In this document: positions 62,336-64,000 of the stretch, piece after piece | Layout: every line of letters starts with the position of its first letter | Position numbering within the stretch: the stretch's first letter is position 1 | Assembly (NCBI GenBank): GCA_963797475.1 | Contig: CAWCPR010000001.1 | Coordinates: 1,054,001 to 1,118,000 of the forward strand | Length of the DNA stretch: 64,000 nucleotides | Source: CAWCPR01 sp963797475 | Lineage (GTDB): Bacteria; Chloroflexota; Anaerolineae; Anaerolineales; UBA4823 | Reading direction: 5' to 3' | Notes under the pieces: generated by a model | Database searches by the model: none | Seen by the model: the letters and a program-made list of their open reading frames with translations, nothing else | Told to the model about the DNA's origin: nothing | Program-made: the position numbers and the translations under genes

Positions 62336-63364
62336 ATGGTCTCCGTCCCTATTTTGCTGGATATCAAAAACCTGCACGTCCACTTCGCAGTCTACGGCGG
62401 CCGGCTCAAGGTCCTGGACGGCGTCAACTTCCACATGCGCACCGGCGAGAAGGTTGGACTGGTGGGCGAGACAGGTTGTGGCAAGACAACAACGATGAAA
62501 GCCATTCTGCGCGTACTGCCCACTCCGCCGGCCCGGATACCGCAGGGAGAGATCTACTTTAATGGCCAGGATATCCGCAAGATGAGTGGCGCCGACTTGC
62601 AGCGTGTCCGTGGGCGCGGCATCTCCATGATTTTCCAGGATCCAACCGCTGCCCTCAACCCCGTCTTCAGCGTGGGCGAACAGTTAAAAGCTGTGATCCA
62701 ACATTCCGGGGGACCAGGCAAGGCGTTATCTCGCCAGGAGATCCACCAGGGAGCCGTCGCCGCGTTGCAAGAGGTAGCGCTAGCCGACCCGGAACGGCTA
62801 TTGCGAAGCTACCCAACCCAGCTCAGCGGCGGCATGCGGCAACGTGTGTGCATCGGCATGGCGCTCGCGACCCGCCCCGAATTGCTGATTGCCGATGAGC
62901 CGGGCACCTCGCTGGATGTGACCATCCAGGACCAGGTCCTGCGATTGCTGCGGAAATTGGTAGAGGAGAAGAACACGTCTGTCATCCTGATCACGCATAC
63001 CCTGGGCATTGTCCGCGAGATGACCGACCGGGTATATGTGATGTACGCAGGCGACATTGTAGAGGTGGCGTCCACAAAGAAACTCTTCGCAAGCCCTTTG
63101 CATCCATACACACAAGGGTTGATCAGCACCGTCCCGCGACTGACGGGCGGGGGCATCGCCAGCGGCATCCCGGGGCGTATCCCCAATTATCTCACTCCGC
63201 CGCCCGGCTGTCGTTTTCACCCCCGTTGCCCTCACGTGATGGACATCTGCCGGAAAGAGAAACCACCAGCATACCGCGTGAATGAAGATCATGAGGTGGC
63301 CTGCTTCCTGTATCGGACCGAGAGCAGGGATGACCTCGTCAGGGGGAGGGTCGAGACATCATGA
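62336..63364 (+). CDS. ABC transporter ATP-binding protein (DppD/OppD-type)
   Basis: A 342-residue ATPase. Walker A GETGCGKTTTMKAIL, Q-loop IFQDPTAALNP, signature LSGGMRQRVCIGMAL, Walker B LLIADEPGTSLDVT and the switch His in LITHTLG. The C-terminal oligopeptide/dipeptide domain has Cys-rich PPGCRFHPRCPHVMDIC, common in this family and binding an iron-sulfur cluster in some members. ATG 62336 lies one base after the permease stop, with AGGAG upstream. Confidence 0.95.
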   Translation: MVSVPILLDIKNLHVHFAVYGGRLKVLDGVNFHMRTGEKVGLVGETGCGKTTTMKAILRVLPTPPARIPQGEIYFNGQDIRKMSGADLQRVRGRGISMIFQDPTAALNPVFSVGEQLKAVIQHSGGPGKALSRQEIHQGAVAALQEVALADPERLLRSYPTQLSGGMRQRVCIGMALATRPELLIADEPGTSLDVTIQDQVLRLLRKLVEEKNTSVILITHTLGIVREMTDRVYVMYAGDIVEVASTKKLFASPLHPYTQGLISTVPRLTGGGIASGIPGRIPNYLTPPPGCRFHPRCPHVMDICRKEKPPAYRVNEDHEVACFLYRTESRDDLVRGRVETS

Positions 63365-64000
63365 GCGACATTCTAACCATCACCGACCTTAAGAAATATT
63401 TCGTCGTTGGCCAATCCGGTTGGCCGAAACAAGTATCCATTACCGTCAAGGCTGTAGATGGCATCTCATTCACCATGATCGAAGGTGAAACTCTGGGACT
63501 GGTGGGGGAATCGGGTTCAGGGAAGAGCACCGTGGCATACACCACTGTCGGCATGTATTCGCCTACTTCCGGCAGTATTAAATTCCGGGGACAGGAGCTA
63601 TTCCAGGCGAATGGGAAACGCCCTCTTCATCTCAAGAAAGAAATCCAGATCGTCTATCAAGATCCGGGTTCATCCCTAAATCCAAGGCGGAGTATTAAGG
63701 ATATTCTGGATATGCCCCTGCGCCTGCACAAACCTGGGAAGAACAGGCTAGGACAGATCGTACACCTGCTGGATATTGTGGACATGCCGCCAGAGTACAT
63801 GCACAAATATCCTCACATGCTAAGCGGCGGCGAAAAGCAAATCGTGGCGGTTGCCAGGGCGCTTGCCACAGACCCTTCTCTGGTCATTCTAGATGAGCCA
63901 ACCTCTGCCCTGGATGTTTCGGTACAGGCCAAGACCATCAACTTGCTATTACGGCTGCAGCAAGAGTTTCACCTGAGCTACCTGTTCATCACGCACGATC
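63361..64000 (+). CDS. ABC transporter ATP-binding protein (DppF/OppF-type), 3' end outside window
   Basis: The second ATPase of the transporter. It begins at ATG 63361, overlapping the previous stop by 4 bases (ATGA), and is open to the end of the window (213 codons). Walker A GESGSGKSTVAY, Q-loop IVYQDPGSSLNPRRS, signature LSGGEKQIVAVARAL, Walker B LVILDEPTSALDVS and the switch His in YLFITHD. The signature reads GGEKQ rather than the usual GGQRQ. The C-terminal domain lies beyond the window. Confidence 0.95.
   Translation, partial: MSDILTITDLKKYFVVGQSGWPKQVSITVKAVDGISFTMIEGETLGLVGESGSGKSTVAYTTVGMYSPTSGSIKFRGQELFQANGKRPLHLKKEIQIVYQDPGSSLNPRRSIKDILDMPLRLHKPGKNRLGQIVHLLDIVDMPPEYMHKYPHMLSGGEKQIVAVARALATDPSLVILDEPTSALDVSVQAKTINLLLRLQQEFHLSYLFITHD

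Overview
The window looks like a chromosomal segment of a Chloroflexota bacterium, most probably class Anaerolineae. This is inferred from gene style, not from a marker gene. The signs are secreted proteins with Thr/Pro-rich linkers that end in a Tyr-Leu-Pro-type tail, very large multi-domain surface proteins, large ATPase-LuxR regulators, and a fused nuoCD inside an A-to-N complex I operon.

Layout. 1-8.5 kb: the end of an O-methyltransferase gene, a PspC-domain protein, a TasA-like secreted protein, a CPBP protein/histidine kinase/response regulator operon, a beta-propeller lipoprotein, and a zinc-finger/SpoIIE-type phosphatase. 8.6-18.5 kb: one gene for a 3288-residue secreted protein (transglutaminase-like fold, jelly-roll modules, FG-GAP propeller, Ig-like repeats). 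18.5-24.9 kb: a DUF4242 protein, two tandem ATPase-LuxR regulators (one frameshifted) and a Thr/Pro-rich gene remnant. 25.2-36.6 kb: respiratory complex I genes nuoA-B-CD-E-F-G-H-I-J-K-N, with nuoL and nuoM absent. 36.6-41.1 kb: a membrane-lipid operon (two PAP2 phosphatases, DUF1206, a diacylglycerol-kinase-like enzyme, YihY). 41.3-49.9 kb: an M48 protease, a zone of gene debris (RAYT, IS630, a duplicated sigma-factor 5' end), an ECF sigma/anti-sigma/lipoprotein cluster, REP-like palindromes and a NarL-type two-component pair. 50-54.2 kb: an MFS transporter, an SDR/QueA-like pair and an M23 protein. 54.3-56.3 kb: tRNA-Pro(GGG), an RRM protein, a CarD-like protein and a cold-shock protein, with structured leaders and shared terminators. 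56.4-64 kb: two decayed genes (PIN toxin, small lipocalin-like protein), two XRE-cupin regulators and a Dpp/Opp-type peptide ABC transporter that runs off the window.

How the genes work together. The nuo products would form an NADH-oxidising proton pump if antiporter subunits L and M are encoded elsewhere. The XRE-cupin pair probably controls the adjacent peptide transporter. The ECF sigma factor probably drives its own nearly leaderless promoter under a membrane anti-sigma factor. The RRM and cold-shock genes carry leader RNA structures that could act as switches.

Three otherwise good genes (the LuxR-type regulator, the NarL-type regulator and the MFS transporter) are each broken by the loss of one base in or beside a short homopolymer. 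This suggests consensus errors as much as real decay. I see no CRISPR array, rRNA or intact transposon. The most original candidates are the RNA structures before the RRM and cskA-type genes, the duplicated ECF promoter, the divergent QueA paralogue with tandem dyads upstream, and the complex I operon without L and M.
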